Counted from the stretch's first letter, positions 1 to 8,733 are shown. The stretch: DNA of 64,000 bases from Lewinella sp. JB7 (GCF_024297185.1 NZ_JANCTD010000008.1:62001-126000), one strand, 5' to 3'. Program-made: numbers and translations. Notes: generated by a model not told the origin, from the letters alone.

Positions 1-1550
1 TGGGCCCGAAGGGGAAGTACTTCAGCATTGGCAACGACCTCTACGAGCTGATTAGCAGCGACGGCGGAACGCTGTACACCATCCGAAACATCGGCAAAGG
101 GAATAAGGCTGCGGGAACGGTGATCCCCACGGGTACAAAGGCGTACTTCCGACGGGTACTTATTCACACGCCCGGGGCACCGGAAAACTTTTACGTTCGG
201 GGGTCGGGACCCGGGTCCATCATGGTCGGGCGTCGGGACCTGATCCGGTCATCGAACTTGTTCAATTCGACCGTGGAGAATATGACCCTGGTCTACGCCA
301 AGCAGGGCACGGACGTGAACGGCCTGTGGCTGAACGCTGACGGCTACCGGGGCCTCAACCTGCGCAACCTGATCGTCTATTCGGTCAGTGGCCGCACCGA
401 GGTAGGCCAGGCCGCCCGGTCCGGCACGGGCTTGCTCATCGAGAACGTCCAGTTTAGGGACATCTCCTTGGAGCTCACCGAATTTTCGAAGCTATCCACC
501 CTGCGAGGTGTGGTGTTCGACGTGGACACTATTCGGGCTCCGTTCAAGCCGAAGTATAAGAATGCGGCGCTCCACGTTGGCGCCACGACCGCCGCTACCG
601 TTCTTGAAGACGTCACGTTCAACGTGTCGAACTGCGACAACGCGATCGGTAACAGCGACATCGGTGAGTACGGTGCTACGAGTGGGGGCGGGATCCTCAC
701 GAGCGGTGTCCTCATGCGGCTGCACAACGTACAGACGGGCGTAAACGTCGGACCCGCCGGGGCGGACCTGCGCGGCATATCGATGTCCGGAAACGTCCGC
801 GACCTCTTCGGTTCGGTGGGTGGTTCCCCGAAAGCGGGCACGGGATCCACTACTGGCATGTCTTACGGCAGCACGGGAGTAGTATGGAGCCGCGGCGGGC
901 CTACGAACGTGGGTCTCGACTTCGTTGGGAACTTCGACCGCGTGTTTGGGAACTACTCTTCGTACGCGGTGGGTACCGTGAACGCTTCGCGCATCAAGTC
1001 CTACAACGGCGCCAACATTCCCAGTAACTTCTCTCAAGACTACGGCATCGTATTTCACCGCGACGGATTTACGGGCAAGCCTCTGCGTATTCAGCTCACG
1101 GCCAACTTGGCGAACTTCCCCCTGGGCCTTGATTCGGAGATCAAGTACCCAGGCAACCTCAGCGGCCCTAATGACTACATCCGGATCAACTGTACGCAGT
1201 GCCCGATCTACAACACCAACGAGACCTACACCGGCATCACGAAGGATACCACCATCTGCGTGGGGGGTGGGTGTACTTCCCAGGGAGCTATTCAGACGGA
1301 GAACACGACGGATGAAATCCAGATCCCCATTCCTACGCCGGACGGTAGTGGCTTCTATCTGCAGGGGCGCGAGGACGTCATCGTTCCATTCCCCACCGGC
1401 TCCGCCACGGACCCCTGCGAGGGAGCCATAGAAGCCTACAGCGACGAAGAAGCCGCTGCCCTCGGTGTGCCGATCGGTGGCTTCTACCGCGTGAAACCCC
1501 GAAACGATACCGGTCTACCCGCCGGATACTGTGCCATCAGAAAACAATGA
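1..1550 (+). CDS. Phage structural/tail-associated protein, 5' end outside the window
   Basis: The frame is open from the first bases of the window through the GTG at 120, with no stop, so the true start lies to the left and only the C-terminal part (about 516 residues) is seen. The sequence is rich in short beta-strand stretches with Asn/Gly turns (for example NGLWLNADGYRGLNLRNLIV), typical of a parallel beta-helix. The last 40 residues contain YSDEEAAALGVPIGGFYRV, resembling the 'A-GLP-G-lYR' motif common at the ends of phage tail proteins of Bacteroidota. It overlaps the tailspike start by 4 nt (ATGA), so the two are probably translationally coupled. The tail role is inferred from context and fold; no exact family is recognised. 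Confidence 0.6.
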   Translation, partial: GPKGKYFSIGNDLYELISSDGGTLYTIRNIGKGNKAAGTVIPTGTKAYFRRVLIHTPGAPENFYVRGSGPGSIMVGRRDLIRSSNLFNSTVENMTLVYAKQGTDVNGLWLNADGYRGLNLRNLIVYSVSGRTEVGQAARSGTGLLIENVQFRDISLELTEFSKLSTLRGVVFDVDTIRAPFKPKYKNAALHVGATTAATVLEDVTFNVSNCDNAIGNSDIGEYGATSGGGILTSGVLMRLHNVQTGVNVGPAGADLRGISMSGNVRDLFGSVGGSPKAGTGSTTGMSYGSTGVVWSRGGPTNVGLDFVGNFDRVFGNYSSYAVGTVNASRIKSYNGANIPSNFSQDYGIVFHRDGFTGKPLRIQLTANLANFPLGLDSEIKYPGNLSGPNDYIRINCTQCPIYNTNETYTGITKDTTICVGGGCTSQGAIQTENTTDEIQIPIPTPDGSGFYLQGREDVIVPFPTGSATDPCEGAIEAYSDEEAAALGVPIGGFYRVKPRNDTGLPAGYCAIRKQ

Positions 1551-4500
1551 TCATGAGACTATTATTCGTCCTTCTAATTTTCACGGCCGGTCTCTCGGCT
1601 CAGGTATCTATCCGCGTTGATCAGGCGCTCGATCAGTGCGTCCCAAAGGGACAGGGATTTGCGACACTGGTGGTTTCCGCCAGTGGTGGAACGGCCCCGT
1701 ACTACTTCGAGCTGAAGGCTGCGAGTGGTGAGTCCGTCCCCGTGCTGGACACGTCTGCTGTCGACGACGAGCTCGTCACCTTCAATGTCCTCGGTGGCTC
1801 CCGCTACGTGGTGGCCGTCGCGGATGCGGTGGGGGCCCGGGACACGACCGCCCCCGTTTTCCTGAAGTTCGACGCTACGCCGCCCACGGTCAGCCTGCTT
1901 TCCATAACCTACCCGACCTCGACCGCCAGCCTGGACGGGGAGCTCGTGGCGCTGGTGAAGGATTCGCGAGGTGTAGTCCGGTCGCTAACCGATGGCGGCT
2001 CAATCACCTGGTCTACGGGGTCGAGTGGCTTCTCCAGTGGGCCCATTTCGGCGGGTACCTATTCTTACACTTACACCAGCCGCGGGGGCTGCACGGCGAT
2101 CCTCGACACGACGATCGTCGCGAAGGCATCCGCGCCAGTGACATTGGACTCTATCGTATCGAACCCGGGCCTCGGGCGCATCTCCGGGAATCCCAATAAC
2201 ATCCCCCTTCTCCAAAACCAACCGGCAACCAGTGAACAGTACTGGACGGTGACGGACCTGTACGGTGTTCGCTGGGAGTACAACCCCGACCGGGACAGTC
2301 TGCCCTGGCAGCCGGACCTTGCTAGTGGCGCAGTGGCTCCACCCCGCTCGGCCACGGAAAGCCAGGCGCTGTCCCTCGCAACCGAAATTGCCAACGTGGA
2401 CACATCCGGAACGAGAAGCCTCGCCTCGCGCGTAGACTTGCTCGTCCGGGAACTTTCACTGCGCGAGGTGGATTCCCCTTCCGCTATGGTCGGGCGGTTC
2501 TACCCCAGGGGAGTGCTGCTGCGCACCAGGGGGTATTACGCGCCAGGCGACGGAGGGCGCGCGACCTACGTAGTCCAAAAGGACAGCCTCGCCGGGTACC
2601 CCGTGGATAGTGTAGCGGTCATTCCAGTGATTGGGGGCTACGCCATTCTCCAATTCGCCAACGGCGTGGCGAACGTCCAGGCATTCGGCGCCAAGGACCG
2701 CGCGAATTACTTCGTCCGCAAGAACCCGATCGCTCCACCCGCACCGACCGCAGCCGATTTTTCCGATGACGCGTTTCGCCGAGCAATTGCGTTTCTCAAT
2801 GCACAAACCAAGCTGAATACGAAAACGAACCCAAGGGTTCTAGTCTACGACGGCCAGTACTACATAAACGATCTGGAGATACGCCCCGCAAACGGCGTAG
2901 AGATCCACGCGGTCGGCACCAGTATGCTTCACGTAGCGGGGAACCAGGACGTCTTCGTATTCGATGGACATGTATCGATGACCCACACGGTGCGCCTTTC
3001 CAGGAAGACCTGGATCGGCACCACCACGAGTGAGTGGTATCCGACGGGCAATAACCTTACCCCACTGGACACCACCTCGACGGGGGTTCGTATCGCCAAC
3101 TCCCGGAACAGCTTTTTCTACGTGACCGCCATGAAGTTCGTCGATGGAATTCTCCTGCAGGGCGATGGGGACGGCAACGTCAATAATGTGATCTACGGGC
3201 AAGAAGTCTTTAACAATAGATACAACTACCACATCTTGAACGTGAACGGGGGGTGGAGCAACAGTAACACCTTCATTGGCGGGCGGGCCAATGGGACTGG
3301 TCTCGTCGGACGGAATTACGCAGTAGACATTGACTGCGCGTACCTGAAAAATAACTCGGGAGATAACAATACGTTTGTCAATCTCAACTTCGAGGGGTCG
3401 ACCAACTACAAGTATGCCGTGTACAATGATGGGCCGTACAACGTGTTTTTGAACTGCCGGCTTGAAGGAGTGCGGGCAAAACAGCTCTACTTCACCGAGA
3501 ACAGCAAGGGAAGCAGCATTAGCGGCTACGGCCTCATAAATATTGAAACCCTCGTCCCGCTCGGCGTTTACTATTCTACATCGGGCAGCGCCGCTACGAT
3601 CCCAACCCATCCTGATGGATCCACGATCTTTGGGTCCATTTGGGAGGATAGAAGTTTTATCCCCACAATCAATGCAGCCGGCTCTACCCACCTCCCAGGT
3701 GCCGATTACTTCTCGTCGCAGGGTGAGAATACCAGTTTAAAGGTTGAGTCCCAGTCGAACACCGACGCCTCCTCCCTGGCCCGCTTCCTGCGGGACGAGA
3801 AGGATGTTTTCCGCATCAGCGCGGCGGGTACCATCGACTACTTTGGCCCCGCCGGTCTATCCATGAAAGCGCGTGCCGAGCGCAAGGGCTCCTACGATAC
3901 GATCACGTACAGCGCGGGCGCCTGGCTTGCCACCGAGAAGTTTGTGGAATCGGGCGGGAATGTGTACATGGCCCGAAATACCTTCCGTGCCGATGGTGTA
4001 ATCGATAATGATTTAGCCAGCGGGAACTTGGTACTGGTTTCGGGGGAAACCCAGCCAGCGTTTTCCTTCCGTGATAATGGAGCAGACACAGAGCAGCTTG
4101 GCGGCGTGCCTCACCCGACCAGTGGAGTCGTGCAGCCGCCCGTGCTCGTGGACGGCATAGCGTTCGAGGTCGAATCAGTGGTGTCGACCGCAGCCACCAC
4201 CGCTTCGGTGAACGTGGCGGAAAAAAGCATAATCGTGGTGAACCACACGCTCGCGAACTCGGAATGTAGCGTTACGCTCGACGCCTCCAATGTGCCGAAT
4301 GGATCTATGTTCGCGCTTACGACTGGCGTAGATAATGGATCCACGATTCGCGTGGCGGCGGCGGGGGTTGTAAAGGCGCTGGATGGCGGCACAGAGGTTG
4401 TCGTAGGACACCGGGAAATTGTTTGGTTCGTAAAGCTGTCGAACATCGTGCAGGAGATCTCTCGAACCTGGAATGGCATCCGTCGGGTAGGGACTACCGC

Positions 4501-4978
4501 CCAGCGACCTGTACTCTCCGCGCGCCGTGATGGGTGGCAGTATTACGACACCGACTTGCGCGCCACCATCATTTGGGATGGAAGTGCCTGGCTCACACCA
4601 GACTACGCAAAAAGCTCTCACGCCAATCCGTACGGAGGAACGAATACTTTATCGGCCGCGATAGACTCCACTGCTCTGGAAGCCATGGAGAATGCTTCCC
4701 GAATCACCTCCGCGGAATCATCGCTGGTCTCGATTACCGAGTCGAATCAGCTCATCGAGATCGTGGTGCCTGCTGACAGCACCTTCGTAGATGTTCCTCT
4801 GCCGGTCGCTCAGCCCGATACGAACTACCGACCGGTCATTTCGTCTCCGAATTTCTTTCTCGGAAATTATTCCATCACGAACGTAACGGCATCCAGTTTC
4901 CGGGTTAACCACACCAACCCCGCGCCATCCGACGGCAGCGGAAGGTATTACTATATCCTGCGGCGCATTAAGCCCTAG
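1547..4978 (+). CDS. Large tailspike/tail fibre with signal peptide and pectate-lyase-like region
   Basis: The protein has 1143 residues. Residues 1-18 (M-I-M-R then a Leu/Phe/Val run ending LSAQ) look like a Sec signal peptide, unusual for a virion protein. Residues about 20-190 resemble SprB-type repeats of gliding adhesins (SASGGTAPYYFEL, then YSYTYTSRGGCTAILDTTI). Around 325-335 is GYYAPGDGGRATY and near 375-410 VQAFGAKD followed by DDAFRRAIAFL. Both are signatures of the N-terminal part of pectate-lyase-superfamily tailspikes, and a long beta-helix follows. The C-terminal 400 residues are fibre-like. The role is probably host receptor binding and polysaccharide cleavage. The start could also be the ATG at 1553. 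The general class is clear; substrate and catalytic residues are not. Confidence 0.75.
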   Translation: MIMRLLFVLLIFTAGLSAQVSIRVDQALDQCVPKGQGFATLVVSASGGTAPYYFELKAASGESVPVLDTSAVDDELVTFNVLGGSRYVVAVADAVGARDTTAPVFLKFDATPPTVSLLSITYPTSTASLDGELVALVKDSRGVVRSLTDGGSITWSTGSSGFSSGPISAGTYSYTYTSRGGCTAILDTTIVAKASAPVTLDSIVSNPGLGRISGNPNNIPLLQNQPATSEQYWTVTDLYGVRWEYNPDRDSLPWQPDLASGAVAPPRSATESQALSLATEIANVDTSGTRSLASRVDLLVRELSLREVDSPSAMVGRFYPRGVLLRTRGYYAPGDGGRATYVVQKDSLAGYPVDSVAVIPVIGGYAILQFANGVANVQAFGAKDRANYFVRKNPIAPPAPTAADFSDDAFRRAIAFLNAQTKLNTKTNPRVLVYDGQYYINDLEIRPANGVEIHAVGTSMLHVAGNQDVFVFDGHVSMTHTVRLSRKTWIGTTTSEWYPTGNNLTPLDTTSTGVRIANSRNSFFYVTAMKFVDGILLQGDGDGNVNNVIYGQEVFNNRYNYHILNVNGGWSNSNTFIGGRANGTGLVGRNYAVDIDCAYLKNNSGDNNTFVNLNFEGSTNYKYAVYNDGPYNVFLNCRLEGVRAKQLYFTENSKGSSISGYGLINIETLVPLGVYYSTSGSAATIPTHPDGSTIFGSIWEDRSFIPTINAAGSTHLPGADYFSSQGENTSLKVESQSNTDASSLARFLRDEKDVFRISAAGTIDYFGPAGLSMKARAERKGSYDTITYSAGAWLATEKFVESGGNVYMARNTFRADGVIDNDLASGNLVLVSGETQPAFSFRDNGADTEQLGGVPHPTSGVVQPPVLVDGIAFEVESVVSTAATTASVNVAEKSIIVVNHTLANSECSVTLDASNVPNGSMFALTTGVDNGSTIRVAAAGVVKALDGGTEVVVGHREIVWFVKLSNIVQEISRTWNGIRRVGTTAQRPVLSARRDGWQYYDTDLRATIIWDGSAWLTPDYAKSSHANPYGGTNTLSAAIDSTALEAMENASRITSAESSLVSITESNQLIEIVVPADSTFVDVPLPVAQPDTNYRPVISSPNFFLGNYSITNVTASSFRVNHTNPAPSDGSGRYYYILRRIKP

Positions 4979-4989
4979 TACCCCTACCC

Positions 4990-5298
4990 ATGCTCCCCTC
5001 CGAAACCCTCCGTCTTAAAGTCATCGTGGAAGCCGTACAAACCGGCCTCGGCGTGCTCAGCGCCATCAAGAAGCTCCTTTCCAGCACCGCCGAGGGCCGT
5101 GCCGCCCGGCGGGCCGCACGGCTGGACCGTGACATCGAGAAAGCCCCGGCAAAGTATCAGAAGTGGGAGCGCAAAAAAGAGATCACGCCAGCGGGCTACG
5201 ACTGGCTGATGGCCCAACTGGCACTGCGCAAGGTCTGGGAGGATCCTCCAACCCCGGAGTATCTGGCCAGGGCGATCCGGATGCAGGAAGAGGAGTAA
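4990..5298 (+). CDS. Small basic phage protein of unknown function
   Basis: 102 residues, starting 11 nt after the tailspike stop, in the late operon upstream of the endolysin. The first 32 residues (MLPSETLRLKVIVEAVQTGLGVLSAIKKLL) are amphipathic rather than a clear membrane span. They are followed by a strongly basic helix (EGRAARRAARLDRDIEKAPAKYQKWERKK) and an acidic end. The lysis neighbourhood allows a pinholin-like or chaperone role, but no motif shows it. No family is recognised. Confidence 0.5.
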   Translation: MLPSETLRLKVIVEAVQTGLGVLSAIKKLLSSTAEGRAARRAARLDRDIEKAPAKYQKWERKKEITPAGYDWLMAQLALRKVWEDPPTPEYLARAIRMQEEE

Positions 5299-5299
5299 T

Positions 5300-5320
5300 C
5301 TCGGTCAACGGAGTTGACGC
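5300..5320 (+). repeat. 21-bp direct repeat, left copy, flanking a small gene
   Basis: This 21-bp segment recurs exactly at 5635-5655. Its core GTCAACGGAGTTGAC (5304-5318) is a perfect 6-bp inverted repeat around GGA. The copy begins 2 nt after the stop codon of the 102-residue gene. It could be a recombination footprint, an operator or an RNA hairpin; no T tract follows, so it is not a standard terminator. Confidence 0.8.
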
Positions 5321-5395
5321 GATCGGCGCCGGAGTAGTCGGACATTGTGGATATTGCTACATGTCGGGGCAACCTACAATTCAAAGACTTTATTC

Positions 5396-5629
5396 ATGGC
5401 CAAACTGACCGCATCCATCACGAGAAGTGAAGTTCATTCCTCCTACGACATTTCACTGTCCGATCCCCAAGTTGTCCGTATTCAACAGGGTGTTCCCTCC
5501 AGACCGCAAGATGAGAAGGACAATGTAGCCTTCACAATCCGGGCAGGTGAACACACTATAGACGTCGCACTGGAGATGGATCAAGCCAAAAGCCTCTACG
5601 AGGGACTTGCGCTGATCTTTGCTAAGTAA
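5396..5629 (+). CDS. Small phage accessory protein between two direct repeats
   Basis: The ATG at 5396 gives 77 residues (MAKLTASITRSEVHSSYDIS to the end LALIFAK). The open frame extends upstream without a convincing start. The protein is mixed alpha/beta with no recognisable motif. The gene is a little AT-richer than its neighbours and sits exactly between two copies of a 21-bp direct repeat, so it looks like a single-gene insertion between the 102-residue gene and the endolysin. Function unknown. Confidence 0.5.
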   Translation: MAKLTASITRSEVHSSYDISLSDPQVVRIQQGVPSRPQDEKDNVAFTIRAGEHTIDVALEMDQAKSLYEGLALIFAK

Positions 5630-5634
5630 AGAAA

Positions 5635-5655
5635 CTCGGTCAACGGAGTTGACGC
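5635..5655 (+). repeat. 21-bp direct repeat, right copy
   Basis: Exact second copy of the element at 5300-5320, containing the palindrome GTCAACGGAGTTGAC at 5639-5653. It starts 5 nt after the stop of the 77-residue gene and lies 335 bp from the first copy. Confidence 0.8.
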
Positions 5656-5703
5656 AACGGGCGGGCGCACGGTCGGAACTTGCAGTCACGAACCCGTAAC
5701 AGC

Positions 5704-6171
5704 ATGCTGAACCCCGCCATCATCTACTGCGCCATCCAGTACGCCGGGATTACCGAGGTACAGGGCCCAAAGTCCGACCCAACAATTCTCCGGTGGATCA
5801 ATCGGTTTATGCCAGACTGGACGGATGATTCCAGCCTGGCCTGGTGCTCGATCTTCGCCAACATCGTTGCCGATGAAGTGGGAGCCGAAACCACCCTGCA
5901 GTTGAACCCAATGGTTGCCAAGGACTGGCGCCACGTCGGCGAGCCGGTAGCGCTGGACGACCTGCAACGGGGCGATATCGTCATTTTCCACCGGGGAGAG
6001 CCAACCGACTGGCGCGGTCACGTGGCTTTCTTCATGCGCCGCAACGGACCCAACCTCACCGTCTTTGGCGGTAACCAATCCAACGCCGTGAGACAGTCCA
6101 ATTATCCGGTCTCCCGCTTCATGGCCGGTCGACGGTTACGGATGGACGACGGAGCATACCCCAAGAACTAA
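5704..6171 (+). CDS. Phage endolysin, CHAP/NlpC-P60-like peptidase
   Basis: 155 residues from the ATG at 5704; an upstream TTG extension adds only basic residues. The protein is a single CHAP-type cysteine peptidase domain close to the TIGR02594 family. Cys48 lies in SLAWCSIFAN, His106 in WRGHVAFF and Asn124 in VFGGNQSN, which fits the Cys-His-Asn catalytic set. Members cleave peptide bonds of the peptidoglycan stem or cross-bridge at lysis. There is no signal peptide, so release would need a holin or equivalent. The next gene begins 6 nt downstream and encodes a membrane protein, in keeping with a lysis cassette. The family assignment is good; the exact bond cut is unknown. Confidence 0.85.
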   Translation: MLNPAIIYCAIQYAGITEVQGPKSDPTILRWINRFMPDWTDDSSLAWCSIFANIVADEVGAETTLQLNPMVAKDWRHVGEPVALDDLQRGDIVIFHRGEPTDWRGHVAFFMRRNGPNLTVFGGNQSNAVRQSNYPVSRFMAGRRLRMDDGAYPKN

Positions 6172-6177
6172 CGGGGA

Positions 6178-6849
6178 ATGATCTGGAAAAACTTCGATAT
6201 CACGGGTCTCTATAAAAGTCAGGGTTTTCGGGGGGCCGTGCTCTTCAGTGTGCTCGTACTGGCCTACATCGCGGGCAACCACGCGCAACCCATGTACAAA
6301 ACCTATCTGGATAACGAGGCGGCTTCCCAGGCTCAACAGCGCACTGACTGCTACTGGGTCAATGCCCAGCTTCGCCAGGATTACGACAAACTCGCCGCGA
6401 AATATGACCTGGTGATCTCGGAGATGAAAGTGATGCAGCAGGAGATTGCTGACCTCACGGCCGAGATCCGGATGAATCGCCGGGCCGATGACCAGAGTAA
6501 GGTGAAGCGCTGGGAGCTGGATAAGGATTTAAAGGTATACTGGTTCAACCCCGCCTTTCGCCGTGGGGTATGGCAGCCGGCCGGCATCAATCCTTTCGAA
6601 ACTTATGGTAAGACCTGGCACGAGTTGCTCCCGAAGGAGGTCGCCGACAATGCCCGCCGAACGGACCTCGGCGTAAAGCGAACCCTACAACCCATCAGCT
6701 ACGACGATGGAGTGACCATTGAGAAGCGCGCCGACGGTACTTACCGCGTATGGTGGCGTGTCATCAAGGAGCCGCTCATCGACGACTACGGAGAGTTCCA
6801 GGGCATCCGCGGGGAGGCCCACAATTACCGGGAGGAAAAGATAGAATAA
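6178..6849 (+). CDS. Membrane-anchored coiled-coil protein with PAS-like C-terminus, lysis cassette
   Basis: 223 residues. One membrane span at about 18-33 (RGAVLFSVLVLAYIAG) follows a short cytoplasmic tail. A predicted coiled coil covers about 50-105, and about 115-220 reads like a PAS/PAC fold (KVYWFNPAFRRGVWQPAG, GKTWHELLPKEVADNARRTD, then ending DDYGEFQGIRGEA). It starts 6 nt after the endolysin stop. Position and topology suggest a spanin-like or holin-associated role. A PAS-like module in such a protein is unexpected and assigned only by eye. Alternatives are a tail-attached sensor or a general membrane scaffold. Confidence 0.55.
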   Translation: MIWKNFDITGLYKSQGFRGAVLFSVLVLAYIAGNHAQPMYKTYLDNEAASQAQQRTDCYWVNAQLRQDYDKLAAKYDLVISEMKVMQQEIADLTAEIRMNRRADDQSKVKRWELDKDLKVYWFNPAFRRGVWQPAGINPFETYGKTWHELLPKEVADNARRTDLGVKRTLQPISYDDGVTIEKRADGTYRVWWRVIKEPLIDDYGEFQGIRGEAHNYREEKIE

Positions 6850-6891
6850 CCCGGCCGGGCGGTACCCGGCATTACCAAACCCTTACATGCC

Positions 6892-7509
6892 ATGAAAAGC
6901 AGTATCATCAAATGGGGCGGCGGCTTACTCGGTAAGCTGCTCAAGGCCTACACCCCGGCCCTGCTCGCCCTCATCGTCTCCCCCTCCCTCAAGATTGCCG
7001 TGTCGGCCCTACTGCTGCGCGTGCAGGAGCTCATCGCGGCCATGACCGACGAGGATCCCAACGACGCCGAACAGGCCGAGCGCATCGCTCGCCGCTTCGT
7101 CAGCGAGGACGCCGTACCGATTGCAGACGGGGTGATCGACGAAAAGCTCCTGTTGATCCCGAATTTGAGGGCCCGCCGCGGTCTTACCCTCCTGGCGGTG
7201 CCCGTCGTGGACACGATGCGCCTACTTACCGATGATGAGCCCGACAACGCCGCCCAGGCCGAGGTCGTGCTCGATACGTTCATCCTAAATCCCGCCGTGC
7301 AAGACTTCGCCATGACCGAGCTGCTGGTACCGATCATCGAGAAGCGCGTACCGAATCCCATGCTGCGCGCCCTGATCATGGAGGCCCTCGAGACCGGGAT
7401 CCGGGAAGGCGCGATCGACCTGGCCGAGGCGGACGTATTCGACCCCGAAGCCGTCATCACCACCATCGAGCAATCGAAGATCAAGGCGGAGAAAGCCCAG
7501 GCCGCTTAG
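6892..7509 (+). CDS. Late phage protein with an internal duplication, unknown function
   Basis: 205 residues. The N-terminus has an amphipathic helix (IIKWGGGLLGKLLKAYTPALLALIV) that could bind membranes. The rest seems built from two related units. The first contains MTDEDPNDAEQAERIARRFV (about 51-70) and the second LTDDEPDNAAQAEVVLDTFI (about 110-129), each followed by a helix and a Leu/Pro-rich stretch. It is the last gene of the late operon before a hairpin at 7535-7579. No family is recognised. Its position after the lysis genes suggests a virion-release or structural role, but that is only inference. Confidence 0.5.
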   Translation: MKSSIIKWGGGLLGKLLKAYTPALLALIVSPSLKIAVSALLLRVQELIAAMTDEDPNDAEQAERIARRFVSEDAVPIADGVIDEKLLLIPNLRARRGLTLLAVPVVDTMRLLTDDEPDNAAQAEVVLDTFILNPAVQDFAMTELLVPIIEKRVPNPMLRALIMEALETGIREGAIDLAEADVFDPEAVITTIEQSKIKAEKAQAA

Positions 7510-7534
7510 GCTCTATTGTCTGCTGTTCGTTTGG

Positions 7535-7579
7535 ACCACACGCCCTCGCCGGTTTCGTTCCGCGCGGGGGCGTTGTGGT
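7535..7579 (+). terminator. Hairpin at the end of the late operon
   Basis: The arms ACCACACGCCC (7535-7545) and GGGCGTTGTGGT (7568-7579) pair with a single bulged T. The hairpin closes the gene-dense late region and is followed by a drop in GC. No U-run follows on the plus strand, so termination efficiency is uncertain. Confidence 0.4.
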
Positions 7580-7715
7580 AAAAGGGCATGCAAACCACTT
7601 GCTATTTTGGCTGTTACCAAGATACTTATCCTATATTGGAAGCAGTTTTACAGGCGAATTCGACCAAACACACACAGCCCAGTCTTTGGCAGGATTGGGT
7701 ACAGGCAGGCAACAA

Positions 7716-8252
7716 ATGATACCCAATTCCATTCTTTGGATCTTACTTGGAATTTCCTTTTTAGGGATGATCTCGCCTATTTTTAGGCTGGTGGACCTCA
7801 AGCGGTCCTTGCGTTCAATTTTGAAACATGACGGGAAAATCGATTTGGAGCTGCCTGGGCAGGAGAGAACAGAGACTTACTGGGAGCTCAAAGCTATATT
7901 GGACGCATCTAAAGCTAAGATGCAAGCGACAGAAAAGAAGTACATCAGCCTTCAGTACCAAACGGCCAGGATAGGACGGGGAGATCACCTTACTCCCGAG
8001 AAGCGAGTTATCCTACAAGAAGTCAAGGCAGCGTTGATTGAACTCGGCCAGCGAATCCGAGAGGGAAAGGAATCAATACTTGAATCAGAGCAATTTCTGG
8101 CAAACTACAAGGCTACCTTGCCCCGACCAGATGCGCCCGCTAGAATTAGGGTGAATCGAAATCCTAGCAAACAAGATATTGAAAGCATTCTAACCTATTT
8201 TTCAGGAGAGTCGGGAGCGAATGCGTCCGCTTTGAAGTCGGTACCGGCTTAG
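7716..8252 (+). CDS. Small membrane-anchored coiled-coil protein, accessory
   Basis: The ATG at 7716 gives 178 residues; an in-frame GTG at 7575 would add 47 unlikely residues. The N-terminus MIPNSILWILLGISFLGMIS is a clear membrane span or uncleaved signal anchor. A long helical region (about 25-130) follows, rich in Lys/Glu/Gln, and then a Pro-rich linker. The region is visibly AT-richer than the late genes, and the next gene starts 1 nt after the stop, so the two form a pair. No family is recognised. The two-protein membrane arrangement in a prophage accessory block would suit superinfection exclusion, but this is inference. Confidence 0.55.
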   Translation: MIPNSILWILLGISFLGMISPIFRLVDLKRSLRSILKHDGKIDLELPGQERTETYWELKAILDASKAKMQATEKKYISLQYQTARIGRGDHLTPEKRVILQEVKAALIELGQRIREGKESILESEQFLANYKATLPRPDAPARIRVNRNPSKQDIESILTYFSGESGANASALKSVPA

Positions 8253-8253
8253 C

Positions 8254-8733
8254 ATGGGGGGAAAGGAGGGCCCAGGTCCAGAAGTTGTTGTTCGGGACCA
8301 TAACAGTAACAGTTTAGCCGGTAGTTGTGGAGTTGGGTTTCTACTAACTGCCTCAGAGGTCGTTCCCGATAACTCAATTTGGGCTCTGATCCTAAAATTC
8401 GGCTCACCCTTTGTTGGTCACTTCGTCGCCATCTTTTGGAATCAGTTTTTTCTGTGGCTAGATCAGGAGTGGCAGGAAAGGAAATTCAAGAGATATATTA
8501 AGATCGGACTAGCAAACATTGAGAAACAGCTAGGGGTAGAAGGTTTGTCAATAGATGAGAGGGAGGAACTGGAATCCGAGCGCAAGAAGTTGAATAAGCT
8601 GACCCGAGAAGACGATCTTAATAAGATTCGTGAGGTGATGTCTAAAAAGAACATGAAATCTGAGTCTCTTTTTGCTGATATAGCAAAGGTTAGCGATGAT
8701 CTAAGTGGAGTAACTCGTAAAAGGAAAAGATGA
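8254..8733 (+). CDS. Second membrane protein of an accessory gene pair
   Basis: 159 residues, starting 1 nt after the previous stop. One or two hydrophobic segments occur at about 28-72 (including ALILKFGSPFVGHFVAIFWNQFFLWL). They are followed by a charged helical tail with coiled-coil character (LSIDEREELESERKKLNKL) and a very basic end TRKRKR. Composition is AT-rich like its partner. Function unknown; probably an inner-membrane partner of the 178-residue protein. Confidence 0.5.
   Translation: MGGKEGPGPEVVVRDHNSNSLAGSCGVGFLLTASEVVPDNSIWALILKFGSPFVGHFVAIFWNQFFLWLDQEWQERKFKRYIKIGLANIEKQLGVEGLSIDEREELESERKKLNKLTREDDLNKIREVMSKKNMKSESLFADIAKVSDDLSGVTRKRKR

Noticed and set aside
120-1550. GTG at 120 as the start of the first gene
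   Set aside because: The frame is open back to the window edge with protein-like composition, so the GTG is internal and the gene is partial.
5300-5655. The 21-bp repeats as rho-independent terminators
   Set aside because: The palindrome has only a 6-bp stem with a 3-nt loop and no T-run follows either copy.
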